From: Oligoflexia bacterium
GTDB taxonomy: Bacteria; Bdellovibrionota; UBA1018
Assembly (NCBI GenBank): GCA_023701205.1
Contig: JAMPXJ010000029.1
Location: 1-59,823 of the forward strand
Length of the DNA stretch: 59,823 nt
Direction of reading: 5' to 3'
The translations under genes were made by a program, and so were the position numbers. Below, piece after piece: positions 23,607-33,026 of the stretch (position 1 is the stretch's first letter; each line of letters starts with the position of its first letter). The notes beneath the pieces were generated by a model. That model had not been told where the DNA came from and ran no database searches. It was given only the letters and a program-made list of their open reading frames with translations.

Positions 23607-25958
23607 TTACTTGCTGTGCATTTCCCAGCTGCCATCCCAATCCGCGCCCGGCGGATTCTCCTTGAACATCTTGCAACGCTCCACGAATTCCGCGCAAGGG
23701 CCATCATCCAGCCCCGGCGCCGGGCGAAGCAGGTCATTGGCCTGCCGGAAGGCCTGCGCGGCCTCGTCCCACTTCTGGCGCGAGTAGAGCTCGCGCCCCT
23801 CCGCGAAGAGCTTCAGTCCCCGTTCGGCGAACTCCCGATCGAGCACCTGGATCAGCTCCACGGCCTTCTTCTTGCCCTTCACCTTCACGTGATCGAGCAC
23901 CCGGTGCGGCGGCTGCTTGCCGCCCGCCTTGTCGATCTCCTCGAAGGTATAGCGGGTCGTGAGGATCGAGACCCCGTAAGCCTTGGTCAGCCCTTCGAGG
24001 CGCGAAGCGAGGTTCACGTGGTCGCCGATCACGGTATAGGCGAAGTTATTGTTGGAACCCATGTTCCCGACGCTCACCGCTCCCGAGTTGATCCCGATTC
24101 CGATATTCACGTCGATGCCATAGGTCGTTCGGAAGCGTTCCTTATGCTCGTGCAGGGCCCCCATCATCCTGATGGCCGCTCGGCAGGCGTTCTCGGCATG
24201 GTTTTTCTGGTCGAGCGGCGCCCCCCAGAACGCCATGATCGCGTCGCCGATGTACTTGTCGAGCGTGCCTTCGTGCGCGAAGACGATCTCGGTCATCGTG
24301 CCCAGGTACTCGTTGAGGAACGCGGCGAGCGCCTTGGCGTCCATGCGCTCGGAGAAGGTCGTGAAGCTCCGGATGTCCGAGAACATGATCGTGAGATCCT
24401 TCTTCACCCCGCCCACCGAGAGCTTGGCCGGGTCCTTGAGGATCGAATCCACGACCGCGGGGGCGACGTATTTCGCGAACGCCCCGCGCACGAACTTCTT
24501 GCTGCGCTCCTCGAGCACGTACTTGCCGGCGACGATCAGGCCGAAGATGAACAGCAGCTCGATATAAAGAAAGCCCGTGTCCCAGTTGGTATTGAGCCGC
24601 GAGAAAAGCTGCAGATCCCCCACCCCGATCCCGCTGAACACCACGACGAAAAGCAGGAGCGCCGGGACGGACTCGAGCCGCTCGGTGGCATAGGCCAGCC
24701 CGAGCGCGCCGACCGTCATCAGCAGCAGCACCCAGACCCAGCTGCCCGCGCCGTTGCCGCGGGTCAGGAAATCGTTCGAAAGGATGTTGTCCAGGATCGT
24801 GGCGTGCCCCTCGACCCCCGGAACGTTCGAGTCGTAAGGGAAAGCGCGCATGTCGTGGACCCCGAGCGCCGAGATCCCGATCAGGACCTGGGCGTCCTTG
24901 AGCGCCTCGAGCGCCGAGACATTGGCGAGCTTCCGCTCCTGAGCCTGCTCGGGCGGGAGATCCGGCTCGCTGCCGGTGACCAGGAGACTCACGGCCGAGA
25001 CGTACTTGAAGGTTTTCCCGGGACCGCGGAAGTTGATGTCGGCGATGCCCATCGGATTCGCCGGAAGCTTGATGCCGGATTTCAGGAAGCCCAGCTGCTT
25101 CACCTTGAAGTCCGAGTCGAACTCGACCCGCAGGTCCTCGCCCAGCGCCACGCGCGCCATCTCGAGCGAAAGCGGCGGATAAGGTTTGCCGTCCGCCAGG
25201 TAAAGCAGCGGAACCCGCCGCACGCAGCCGTCGGAATCCGGCTGGATATTGAAATACCCCGCGTGCCTTCCGGCCTGATTGAACTGCGGGAGGTTCGGAA
25301 TGAAAGTCAGGAACGAGAACGCGGGCGTGCTCGTCGGATCGGCGTTCTGAGGGAGCCGCGCCTCGGTGAAGGTGAATTTAGGCATCTCCGCCGGGTGTGT
25401 CGCGATGGCGTCGGGGTTGGTGACGGGACACCCGTTGTCATGCGAATCGTAAAAAGGCTGACAGACCGTATCCGTCGTCCACCCGAGCACGAGCCGATCG
25501 CGGTACTGCTGAATGACAGCTTGGAGCACAGGATCGGTCTCAAACTTTTCCGCGAGCTCCCCGAGTTTGTTCTCGGCGAGTACCTGCTTGAGCTCAGGGG
25601 GTACGCGCTCGTCGGTTTCCGAAAAGACGACGTCGAGACCCACGGTCTTGGCGCCCGCCTTGAAAACCTGGTCGATCAGCATCGCCATGAGGTCCCGATG
25701 CCACGGCCAGCGCCCGAAAAGGTCCAGCGACTCGCTGTCGATTTCCACGATCACGATCTTGTTGCGGGGCGCGGTCGGCCCGCGCAGGCGGAACTTCAGA
25801 TCCGTGAACGCGTTGGAAACGCTCCTGAGGTTCAGAAACAGCCGATCGCGGAGAAAGCCGCTCTCAAGCTCCCCTTGCACTCCGAGCTCGGTGATGACGA
25901 AAGCGGCGGCGAAAAGCAGGACAAAGGGCAGCTGCAGAAGCCAGAGCTTGTTTTTCAT
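23607..25958 (-). CDS. CHASE2-domain adenylate/guanylate cyclase
   Basis: This 783-aa membrane protein has an N-terminal TM helix and an extracytoplasmic CHASE2 sensor (IVIVEIDSESLDLFGRWPW to DMRAFPYDSNVPGVEGHA). Three TM helices (VWVLLLMTVGALGLAYA; VPALLLFVVVFSGIGVG; FLYIELLFIFGLIVAG) follow. A class III cyclase domain comes next: DLTIMFSDIRSFTTFSE (metal Asp), DKYIGDAIMAFWGAP (second Asp), VIGDHVNLASRLEG (transition-state Asn/Arg), VKVKGKKKAVELIQV. A short TPR-like tail ends it. It makes cAMP or cGMP in response to an envelope signal. AGGGGAA is close to the ATG. Confidence 0.92.
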   Translation of the reverse strand: MKNKLWLLQLPFVLLFAAAFVITELGVQGELESGFLRDRLFLNLRSVSNAFTDLKFRLRGPTAPRNKIVIVEIDSESLDLFGRWPWHRDLMAMLIDQVFKAGAKTVGLDVVFSETDERVPPELKQVLAENKLGELAEKFETDPVLQAVIQQYRDRLVLGWTTDTVCQPFYDSHDNGCPVTNPDAIATHPAEMPKFTFTEARLPQNADPTSTPAFSFLTFIPNLPQFNQAGRHAGYFNIQPDSDGCVRRVPLLYLADGKPYPPLSLEMARVALGEDLRVEFDSDFKVKQLGFLKSGIKLPANPMGIADINFRGPGKTFKYVSAVSLLVTGSEPDLPPEQAQERKLANVSALEALKDAQVLIGISALGVHDMRAFPYDSNVPGVEGHATILDNILSNDFLTRGNGAGSWVWVLLLMTVGALGLAYATERLESVPALLLFVVVFSGIGVGDLQLFSRLNTNWDTGFLYIELLFIFGLIVAGKYVLEERSKKFVRGAFAKYVAPAVVDSILKDPAKLSVGGVKKDLTIMFSDIRSFTTFSERMDAKALAAFLNEYLGTMTEIVFAHEGTLDKYIGDAIMAFWGAPLDQKNHAENACRAAIRMMGALHEHKERFRTTYGIDVNIGIGINSGAVSVGNMGSNNNFAYTVIGDHVNLASRLEGLTKAYGVSILTTRYTFEEIDKAGGKQPPHRVLDHVKVKGKKKAVELIQVLDREFAERGLKLFAEGRELYSRQKWDEAAQAFRQANDLLRPAPGLDDGPCAEFVERCKMFKENPPGADWDGSWEMHSK

Positions 25959-26049
25959 TTCCCCTGCTTATCGGCGGCATCTCCCCTCAAGATGATGAGA
26001 TTTTTCAGACGAAAAACCATGCCGCTTAGCACAACACTCGACGTAACGC

Positions 26050-29000
26050 TCAGCGTTGACGGAACGGCGAAAAAAGACTGTAAACGCAGGGCACCACGTA
26101 GAGCGTCAGCAAGGTCGAAACGAGCACCCCGCCGATCACCGCGATGGCCATGGGGATGCGGCTTTCCGCGCCCGGCCCGATCGCCAGCGCCGGAGGAATG
26201 GCACCCGCGATGGTTGCGGTCGAGGTCATGAGAATCGGCCTTAGACGCACCGGACAAGCCTCCAGGAGGGCCGCATGGATCGCTTCCCTTCCTTTCACGG
26301 GCAAACCTTCGGCCGCCCGGCGGTCCAGCGATTGATGGGTGAAATCGACCAGCAGGATCGAGTTTTTCTTCACGATTCCCATGAGCAGGATCAAGCCGAT
26401 GAGGCTGTAGATGTTGAGCGACTGCCCGGTCATCAGCAACGCGACGAACGCGCCCGAGATACTGAAGGGCAAGGCCATGAGGACGGTGACCGGATCGATG
26501 AAGCTGTTGAACTGCGATGCCAGCACCATGTACGACACCAGGATGCCGAGCAAGAGCGCGAAGATGAGGCTCTGAAAGGACTCCTTGAAGGACTCGGCGC
26601 TTCCGCTCAGGGTGACGTGGTAATCCGAAGGAAGGAGCTCTTTGCCGAGCCGTTCCACGGCCGCAAGCGCATCGGCCTGGGACTTTCCGGGCTTGATGTT
26701 CGCAAAGACGCTTACCGCGCGCTCGCGGTCCATCCGGGCCACCGCCTGCAGGGTCATCCGCTCCTGCACCTTCGCCACGTCGGCGAGCCGGATCAGCTCG
26801 CCGCGATTGTTTCTCACCAGGAGATTCCGCAGCTGATCGGCCTTGTCGCGCTCTTTCGCCTTGAGCCGCACGCGGATCTCATAGCGATGACCGCCTTTGG
26901 GATAGCGGCCGGCGACCACCCCGCCGATCAGCGCATTGACCGTCTCGCCGATCGAGCTGATGCTCACGCCGCGAAGCGCCGCCTTTTCGCGATCAGGGAT
27001 GATCTGAACCTCAGGCATCCCCTCCTGGTAATTGGTGTCGACATCCGTGACAAGCTCCGTTTTTTCAAGGGCCTCCTTGAGCTTCTTCGAGTACTCCGCG
27101 AGCTTCTCCCATTCCGGCCCTTGAACCGCGAACTCCACGGGGAAGCCTCGCGAAGAGGTGAACCCACGCATCGAGAGATCCTGGATGAACGCCTTCACGC
27201 CCGGAATGGAATTCAGCGCCTTGCGGCACACGCCCATGAACTCCTGCTGGGTCGGCTCCCGCCCGGTCTTGGGATCTTTGCCGCGGCTTCCGGGTTTCTT
27301 CATCGTGACGAAGAGCATGCCGGTGTTCACCTCACCGCCGCCGAAGCCCCCGACAGAGCCGAAGTAGCGCTCCACCTCGGGACGGCTCATCAGGAACTTC
27401 TCCACCTCGCGCATCTTGCCATTGGTGAACTCGATGGAAGAGCCGACCTTTGTCTGAAAGCGCACCATGAACAGGCTCTGATCCTGCGCGGGCACGAACT
27501 CCTTGTTCAGGCGCTTGACGGTCGCGATGCTCACGCCGAAGAAAACCAGCGAGAAAAGCAGCACCGGCCAGCGGTAACGGAGCGACCAGCCCAAGGTGCG
27601 CGCGTAGCCGCGCGCGAGAAAACGCAAAAGCCATTCCACGCCCCGCCCGATCCGCGTGGCCCGCTCCGCCACCTCGACATAGCGCGAGCAGCGCATCGGG
27701 GTCAGGGTGAGCGCCTCGAGCAGCGAGAGCAGCACGGCCACCGTCATCGTCACGCCGAACTGATAGAAGAACCGTCCGATCACGCCCTTCATGAAGGCCA
27801 CGGGCAGGAAGATCGCCACCACGGCGATCGTCGCCGCCATCGCGGCGAAGGCGATCTCGCGCGAGCCGATCAGCGCCGCGTTCATCCGGGTTTCGCCCTT
27901 TTCGCGATGCCGGACGATGTTTTCGAGCACCATGATCGCGTCGTCGACGACGATCCCGATCGCCAGGCTCAGGCCCAGGAGCGTGAAGGTATTGAGCGTG
28001 AAGCCCGCGAAATAGAGCACGATAAAAGAGCCCACGATCGAGGTCGGGATCGCCAGGAGCACGTTGAGGGTCGAAGACCACGAGCCCAGGAAAAGCCAGC
28101 ACACCAGCGCCGTCAGGATCGCCGAGAGCAGCAGCGTGAAATTCAGCTCGTGCACCGATTCCTCGATGAAGCGCGTGCTGTCGGAGTTGACCGTGAGGGT
28201 CATGCCCTCGGGCAGGGTCTTCTGCAGCTCCGCGAGCTTGCGCTTGACGCTTCGGGCGACCTCCACCGCGTTGGAGCCGCGCTGCTTGCGGATGCCCATG
28301 CCGACGGCGGGATTCCCCATGGTGCGGCTGATGCGGCGGACATCCGCCAGGCCCTCCTCGATTTCGGCGACTTCCTTGAGGCGAATGGCGCGATAGTTGG
28401 GCTGGCCGCCCCGCGAGTTGATCACGATATCGCCGAACTGCTCCACCGAGGTCGCCTCACCCATCGTGCGGACATTGCTCTCCCTGACCGGGGTTTCAAG
28501 CCGGCCGCCGGGCACCTCGGAGTGCTCGTTGCGGATCGTGTTGAGCACGTCGCTCACCGTCAGCGCGAAACGGGAGAGCTTCTCCTCGGAGACCCAGACG
28601 CGCAGGTTGGGCTCGATATACCCGCCCAAAAAGACCTCGCCCACGCCGGGAACGGTCGAAAGCTTGCCCTTGAGATTGTCGCGCACGTAGACCATCAGCT
28701 CGCGGATGGGATGCCGGTTGCTCTGAAGCGCGATCCAGAGGATGGGCTGATCCTCGGGATTCGTCTTGGTGATGACGGGAGGGTCGACTTCCTTCGGAAG
28801 CAGGCGCTGCGCCTGCGCCACCTTGGCCTGGACCTCCTGAAGCGCGCTATCGATGTCCTTGCCGAGCTCGAACTCCACGCTGATATTGGCCGAGCCGTTG
28901 CGCGAGTTTGAGTTCACCTTGCGCACGCCCTGCACGGTCATGACCGCGTCCTCGAGCGGATCGACGACATCGGTTTCCATCACGACGGGCGCGGCGCCCT

Positions 29001-29154
29001 CCATCGTGACAGAGATGCTCAGGACCGGGAAATCCACGTCCGGCAGCTGACTCACGCCCATCCGGGAGAAAGAGATCCCCCCGAAGACGATCAGCCCGAA
29101 CATGAGCATCCAGGAAAAGACCGGCCGCCGGATGGCGATTTCCGGAAGCCTCAT
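26050..29154 (-). CDS. RND efflux transporter, HAE1 (AcrB/MexB-like) family
   Basis: The 1,034-aa inner-membrane pump starts MRLPEIAIRRPVFSWMLMFGL, the usual TM1. It has large periplasmic loops, the proton-relay segment GIVVDDAIMVLENI (Asp-Asp in TM4) and FIDPVTVLMALPFSISGAFVAL/LILLMGIVKKNSILLVDF in the C-terminal half. The length matches the family. It exports drugs, lipophiles or other periplasmic substrates by proton exchange. The TolC-family gene lies 16 bp upstream, but no membrane-fusion protein gene is next to it. CGAGGA precedes the ATG. Confidence 0.95.
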   Translation of the reverse strand: MRLPEIAIRRPVFSWMLMFGLIVFGGISFSRMGVSQLPDVDFPVLSISVTMEGAAPVVMETDVVDPLEDAVMTVQGVRKVNSNSRNGSANISVEFELGKDIDSALQEVQAKVAQAQRLLPKEVDPPVITKTNPEDQPILWIALQSNRHPIRELMVYVRDNLKGKLSTVPGVGEVFLGGYIEPNLRVWVSEEKLSRFALTVSDVLNTIRNEHSEVPGGRLETPVRESNVRTMGEATSVEQFGDIVINSRGGQPNYRAIRLKEVAEIEEGLADVRRISRTMGNPAVGMGIRKQRGSNAVEVARSVKRKLAELQKTLPEGMTLTVNSDSTRFIEESVHELNFTLLLSAILTALVCWLFLGSWSSTLNVLLAIPTSIVGSFIVLYFAGFTLNTFTLLGLSLAIGIVVDDAIMVLENIVRHREKGETRMNAALIGSREIAFAAMAATIAVVAIFLPVAFMKGVIGRFFYQFGVTMTVAVLLSLLEALTLTPMRCSRYVEVAERATRIGRGVEWLLRFLARGYARTLGWSLRYRWPVLLFSLVFFGVSIATVKRLNKEFVPAQDQSLFMVRFQTKVGSSIEFTNGKMREVEKFLMSRPEVERYFGSVGGFGGGEVNTGMLFVTMKKPGSRGKDPKTGREPTQQEFMGVCRKALNSIPGVKAFIQDLSMRGFTSSRGFPVEFAVQGPEWEKLAEYSKKLKEALEKTELVTDVDTNYQEGMPEVQIIPDREKAALRGVSISSIGETVNALIGGVVAGRYPKGGHRYEIRVRLKAKERDKADQLRNLLVRNNRGELIRLADVAKVQERMTLQAVARMDRERAVSVFANIKPGKSQADALAAVERLGKELLPSDYHVTLSGSAESFKESFQSLIFALLLGILVSYMVLASQFNSFIDPVTVLMALPFSISGAFVALLMTGQSLNIYSLIGLILLMGIVKKNSILLVDFTHQSLDRRAAEGLPVKGREAIHAALLEACPVRLRPILMTSTATIAGAIPPALAIGPGAESRIPMAIAVIGGVLVSTLLTLYVVPCVYSLFSPFRQR

Positions 29155-29170
29155 GCGTTATATCCTCGTT

Positions 29171-30571
29171 TCATTCTTCTCTCTCTCCCTGCTCTCTTCG
29201 AGGCTTGCGGCCCGCCGCTATCTCAAGCCGGAGGAAATCCTGTTTCGAAGCGAAGCGCGCCCGATCCAGCGCTCGCCGGCTTTCCTGGAAGCTCGTGAGC
29301 GCCTGCAGCACCTCGAGGTTGCTCACCGTCCCGTTGCGATAGTCCTGCGATTGGGCGACGTAGTTCCTCTCGGAGAGCCGAACGGATTCCTGGAGGGCCT
29401 TGATTTGCCGCCGGTCCGCGCTCACGACCTCGTAAAGCGCCCGGATCTCCTGCTCTCCGATCCGGCGCGCCCGCGCCAGCGCGAGTTCCGCCTGCCGGAG
29501 CTGCGAGCGCGCCTCGGTCACGCGCGACTGAAGCACCCCCCCGGCGTAAAGCGGCAGGCTCACTCCCAGCTGTAGGTCCCAGGTCACATCCTTGAGACTG
29601 CCGGACCGGACGAAATAATAGTTCCCTCCCAGGTCGGCCGATGGCAGATGCGCCCCCCGCGCGATCCGCACCGCCTCCTCGGCGGCTTCGAGCCGATGCC
29701 GTTCCGCGCTCACGTCCGGCCGCGCCTCCACCCCCTTCAGATACTCCTCCAAAGGGAGCGGAAAGGAGCCTTCGGCAAACGAGGACTCCTGCGGATCCTG
29801 CAGCGCCGCATGGGGCTCCAGGCCCGTGATCGAGGCGAAATTCTCTCTGAGCGCGCGCAGCTGGCCCGAGAGGATTTCGGCCTGCGCCTTGAGCGCGCCC
29901 ATCGCCGCTTCGGTGGAAAGCTCCTCGCTCAAGCGCGAACGTCCGATCTGCCGTCGCGCACGAAGCTCGCCCACGCGCTTGCCATGGAGCTCGATCTGGG
30001 TCCCGACATTGCGCAGCTCGCGTTCTATGGAAAGTATCGAATAAAAATTCTGCACCAGCTCCAGATAGACCTGGCTCTCGACGAGCCGCCGCTTCTCACG
30101 CTGCGCGCGCACCTGATCCTCGGCTGCGCGGATTCCGGCGAACTCCCGAAGCCCTCGGAAGAGCGGCTGGGTGGCCGAAAGCTTCAAGACGGGCTGGACG
30201 CTCGGGAAGATCGAGCTGCCGAAGCTCGAGCTGGGCTGCTCCTGCCAGGTTTGCGTCGCGCTCGCGTTGAGCGCGGGCAGGACGCTGCCTCTGGCCTGGC
30301 GATGGCGCTCTTCGGTCTGAGCCAGAGCCTCGGTCTCGATCGCGAAGGCTTCGCTTCTGGCAAGCGCCGCCCTCATGCTGTCTTCGAGCGAAACTGACCG
30401 AAGCGCGGTTCGCGCCGAACTCACTGAGGTGACCGGCTCCGCGGGCGCGGCAGCAAGCGGACTCATCCCGGGCACTGTCCCGATCATGATCCATCCAGCA
30501 ACCCAAACTGCGATCAGCGATGATTTGAGCCCGCAAAGAAGGCGCGGTCCCCGAGCAAGCGTATGCCTCAT
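29171..30571 (-). CDS. TolC-family outer-membrane efflux protein
   Basis: The 466-aa protein starts with an export signal, then two outer-membrane efflux protein (OEP) repeats. These have coiled-coil helices (YLELVQNFYSILSIERELRNVG, RQIGRSRLSEELSTEAA; LRQAELALARARRIGEQEIRALYE). Strand segments such as VLKLSATQPLFRG and LQLGVSLPLYAGGVLQSRV are typical. It forms the outer-membrane exit duct for the RND pump encoded immediately downstream. The ATG at 30571 lacks a strong Shine-Dalgarno. Confidence 0.88.
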   Translation of the reverse strand: MRHTLARGPRLLCGLKSSLIAVWVAGWIMIGTVPGMSPLAAAPAEPVTSVSSARTALRSVSLEDSMRAALARSEAFAIETEALAQTEERHRQARGSVLPALNASATQTWQEQPSSSFGSSIFPSVQPVLKLSATQPLFRGLREFAGIRAAEDQVRAQREKRRLVESQVYLELVQNFYSILSIERELRNVGTQIELHGKRVGELRARRQIGRSRLSEELSTEAAMGALKAQAEILSGQLRALRENFASITGLEPHAALQDPQESSFAEGSFPLPLEEYLKGVEARPDVSAERHRLEAAEEAVRIARGAHLPSADLGGNYYFVRSGSLKDVTWDLQLGVSLPLYAGGVLQSRVTEARSQLRQAELALARARRIGEQEIRALYEVVSADRRQIKALQESVRLSERNYVAQSQDYRNGTVSNLEVLQALTSFQESRRALDRARFASKQDFLRLEIAAGRKPRREQGEREE

Positions 30572-30637
30572 CTGCCGGAACAGTATCCATCAGAAGTTTT
30601 GGATTCTCAAAAGTTTTTTGGAATCTTGAAGATGAAA

Positions 30638-30712
30638 TGGTTGGCGCGATAGGGATTGAACCTACGACCCCCACCGTGTCAAGGTGGTGCTCTCCCACTG
30701 AGCTACGCGCCA
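30638..30712 (-). tRNA. tRNA-Val (GAC)
   Basis: On the minus strand the cloverleaf is complete. The acceptor tggcgcg pairs with cgcgcca, the D-loop is AGCTCAGTGGGAGAGC, and the anticodon stem is CCACC/GGTGG with loop TTGACAC (anticodon GAC, Val). The T-arm is GTTCAATCC, and the discriminator A plus CCA are encoded. An unusual T1-A72 pair opens the acceptor stem. It sits between the TolC gene and lipB. Confidence 0.93.
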
Positions 30713-30765
30713 ACATATGGGATCAGAGAGACAAGACATATAGCCGGAGACCTTACCGGCGTCAA

Positions 30766-31416
30766 TCACTTCCAAAAACGTTTTAGCACTTTGGCGACCA
30801 AGGCCTTTCCCAGGGCTTCAAACCCTTCGGGCCCCGAAAGAAGGAAATCCACCGGAGCATCCAGCCCGCAGGGGCGCAATCCCACGAAGCTCGTCGGAGT
30901 TCGAAAGCCATTGAGCGAAAGGCCATGCAGAACGACTTCTTGCTCCACATGAAGGCCCACGGCCCCGAGCTTTCCGCGCGGAGACCACACGCCGGTTTCC
31001 ATCCCGCTTCGGATCTCGGCCCGCGGCTCGAACTCCCGCGCAAGCTCCAGCGCGCTCTCGAGCAAGCCTTCCACCGCCTGCCGCACCCCGCGCCGATCCC
31101 CGGTCAGCCGCTCCAGGGAGTCAACGGCGAAAAGCACCCACTGGCCAGGACCGTGATAAGTCGCAAGCCCTCCGCGATCCGTCGGATAGACCGATATCCC
31201 CAGAGCCTCCAGACGCTCGGGCGAAAGCAGAACTTCGCCCGGTCCGGCCCGACGTCCCAGGGTGATCACCGGCGCGACCTCCGAGAGCAGAAGGGCGCCT
31301 TCGCCACCTTCGCGCACGCGACGGGCCAAATCGCGCTGAAGGGCGTCGAGCCGGGCATAAGTCCAGGGCCGGGCGGGATCGTGCCGGAAAAACTGCGGTT
31401 CAGGAGCGCGCGCCAT
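30766..31416 (-). CDS. lipB: Octanoyltransferase LipB
   Basis: The 216-aa enzyme moves octanoyl from acyl-carrier protein to lipoyl domains, the first step of lipoate assembly. Visible motifs are DRGGLATYHGPGQW (the conserved R-G-G-x-x-T-x-H-G-P-G-Q), KLGAVGLHVEQEV (catalytic-Lys loop) and VGLRPCGLDAP (catalytic Cys). AGGA lies about 8 nt upstream of the ATG at 31416; an in-frame upstream Met is unlikely. A lipoate-domain-like protein lacking the usual lysine is encoded at 50632-51006, but no LipA gene is in the window. Confidence 0.92.
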   Translation of the reverse strand: MARAPEPQFFRHDPARPWTYARLDALQRDLARRVREGGEGALLLSEVAPVITLGRRAGPGEVLLSPERLEALGISVYPTDRGGLATYHGPGQWVLFAVDSLERLTGDRRGVRQAVEGLLESALELAREFEPRAEIRSGMETGVWSPRGKLGAVGLHVEQEVVLHGLSLNGFRTPTSFVGLRPCGLDAPVDFLLSGPEGFEALGKALVAKVLKRFWK

Positions 31417-31595
31417 GACGCCGGTCCTATCAAAAAACGGAGAGCACAGCCATCCTCCTGTCAAGCGTGTCTCGGCGCACCTTCAGGCGCGCTAGACGCT
31501 GTCTGCACCTTAGACGGCGGGGCGGGCCTCAGCTCCACCCAGGTCTCCCGTGCCAGCCCCTCCCCCTGGCATGAGGATCGCAACTCATTTCCGTC

Positions 31596-33026
31596 ATGAA
31601 GAAGTCCAAAAAAGTCCTTCGGATCGCGTTTCTCCTGTTTTCCGCCATTTCCGGCCCGAATCTTCAGGCCGTCGAAACCGGTCGGGGCAGCGAGACCATT
31701 CCAGGACGCTTCATCGTCACGCTGAAATCCGACGTCAGCGCCCGCGATGTCGCGCACGAGCATCGCGTGGCGCCGGACCGTGTTTACCGGAACGCGCTGC
31801 AGGGCTTCGCCGGCGCGCTTTCCGATTCGGCACGGGAGGGCCTGCTTCGCGACGCTCGCGTCGCCAGGATCGAGCCCGATGTGCGCCTGAGGCTCTTCCA
31901 GACCCAGGGCAATCCGACCTGGAGCCTGGATCGGATCGACCAGCGCGCGCTTCCGCTCGATGCGAGCTACTCCTCTCCCACCACCGGCAGCGGCGTCCGC
32001 GCCTACATCCTCGATACGGGAATCCGCATGAGCCACGCCGACTTCGGCGGGCGCGCCTCCTTCGGCTTCGATGCTTTCGGCGGAGACGGCTCCGATTGCA
32101 ACGGCCATGGCACGCATGTGTCGGGCACGGTCGGCGGCGCCGCCTTCGGAGTGGCCAAGGGCGTCTCGCTCGTCGCCGTGCGCGTCCTGGATTGCGCGGG
32201 CTCCGGATCGCTCTCGGGCGTCCTGGCCGGCATCGACTGGGTGATCGCCAACCGCGCTCTGCCCGCGGTCGCGAACCTCTCGCTCGGCGGCAGCGCGAAC
32301 TCGACGCTCGATACGGCCATTCAACGGCTCATAGCCGCCGGGGTCGCAACCTCGGTCGCGGCCGGCAATGACGGACGGGACGCCTGCAGGTATTCGCCTT
32401 CGCGCGTTCCCGAAGCCATGACTATCGGCGCCTCCGACCGCAGCGACACAAAAGCCTCCTGGTCGAATTTAGGCGACTGCGTGGACTTTTTCGCGCCTGG
32501 CGTCTCCATTACTTCAGCATGGAACGGCAGCGACTCCGGAACAAACACCATCAGCGGAACCTCGATGGCCGCCCCGCACGCGGCGGGTGCGGCCGCGCTT
32601 TTGCTCGAGCTTGATCCCGGAGCCACGCCCGCTTCCATCCGTGATACGCTTTTCGCGGCGACCACGAAGAATGTGATCCTCTCGGCCAACACGGTGAACA
32701 ACCACCTTCTTTACGTATCCGGTGAAGCGACCCCGCCCGACCTGAACCCTCCCACCGTCTCCATCACTGCGCCAGCTACCGGGAGCGTCGTCCCCAAACG
32801 CTCGCTGATCACTCTCTCGGCCTCGGCTTCGGATGCGGAAGGCCCCGTGACCCGCGTGGAATTCTTCATCGGAACGACCCGGGCCTGCGTCGCCCAAGCC
32901 GCGCCGTTCAGCTGCAGCTGGAAGGTCCCGAACGGCCCGAGCCGCACGTTCAGCCTGACGGCACGGGCGTTTGACGCCAGCGGCAACGTGGGAGTTTCGG
33001 AGCCGATCGAGTTCAGCTCGCGTTAA
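31596..33026 (+). CDS. Secreted subtilisin-like serine protease (S8)
   Basis: This 476-aa protein has a signal peptide and an I9-type propeptide ([21 protein letters not shown]...GFAGALSD). The S8 catalytic domain has Asp in [14 protein letters not shown], His in [14 protein letters not shown] and Ser in [16 protein letters not shown], and the oxyanion Asn in SVAAGNDG. The proteinase-K-like [14 protein letters not shown] start of the mature part is clear. The C-terminal 85 residues form an Ig-like Big/PKD-type domain ([18 protein letters not shown]...). It degrades extracellular proteins. Its end overlaps the convergent giant-protein gene by 4 bp. Confidence 0.93.
   Translation: MKKSKKVLRIAFLLFSAISGPNLQAVETGRGSETIPGRFIVTLKSDVSARDVAHEHRVAPDRVYRNALQGFAGALSDSAREGLLRDARVARIEPDVRLRLFQTQGNPTWSLDRIDQRALPLDASYSSPTTGSGVRAYILDTGIRMSHADFGGRASFGFDAFGGDGSDCNGHGTHVSGTVGGAAFGVAKGVSLVAVRVLDCAGSGSLSGVLAGIDWVIANRALPAVANLSLGGSANSTLDTAIQRLIAAGVATSVAAGNDGRDACRYSPSRVPEAMTIGASDRSDTKASWSNLGDCVDFFAPGVSITSAWNGSDSGTNTISGTSMAAPHAAGAAALLLELDPGATPASIRDTLFAATTKNVILSANTVNNHLLYVSGEATPPDLNPPTVSITAPATGSVVPKRSLITLSASASDAEGPVTRVEFFIGTTRACVAQAAPFSCSWKVPNGPSRTFSLTARAFDASGNVGVSEPIEFSSR

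Noticed and set aside
23589..26231. An 880-codon open frame on the plus strand
   Set aside because: It is antisense to the CHASE2 cyclase, which has complete domains and a ribosome-binding site.
26275..28911. An 878-codon open frame on the plus strand
   Set aside because: It lies antisense to the RND pump gene, whose motifs and length are unambiguous. The antisense translation is His/Arg/Asp-rich without domains, typical of shadows in GC-rich DNA.
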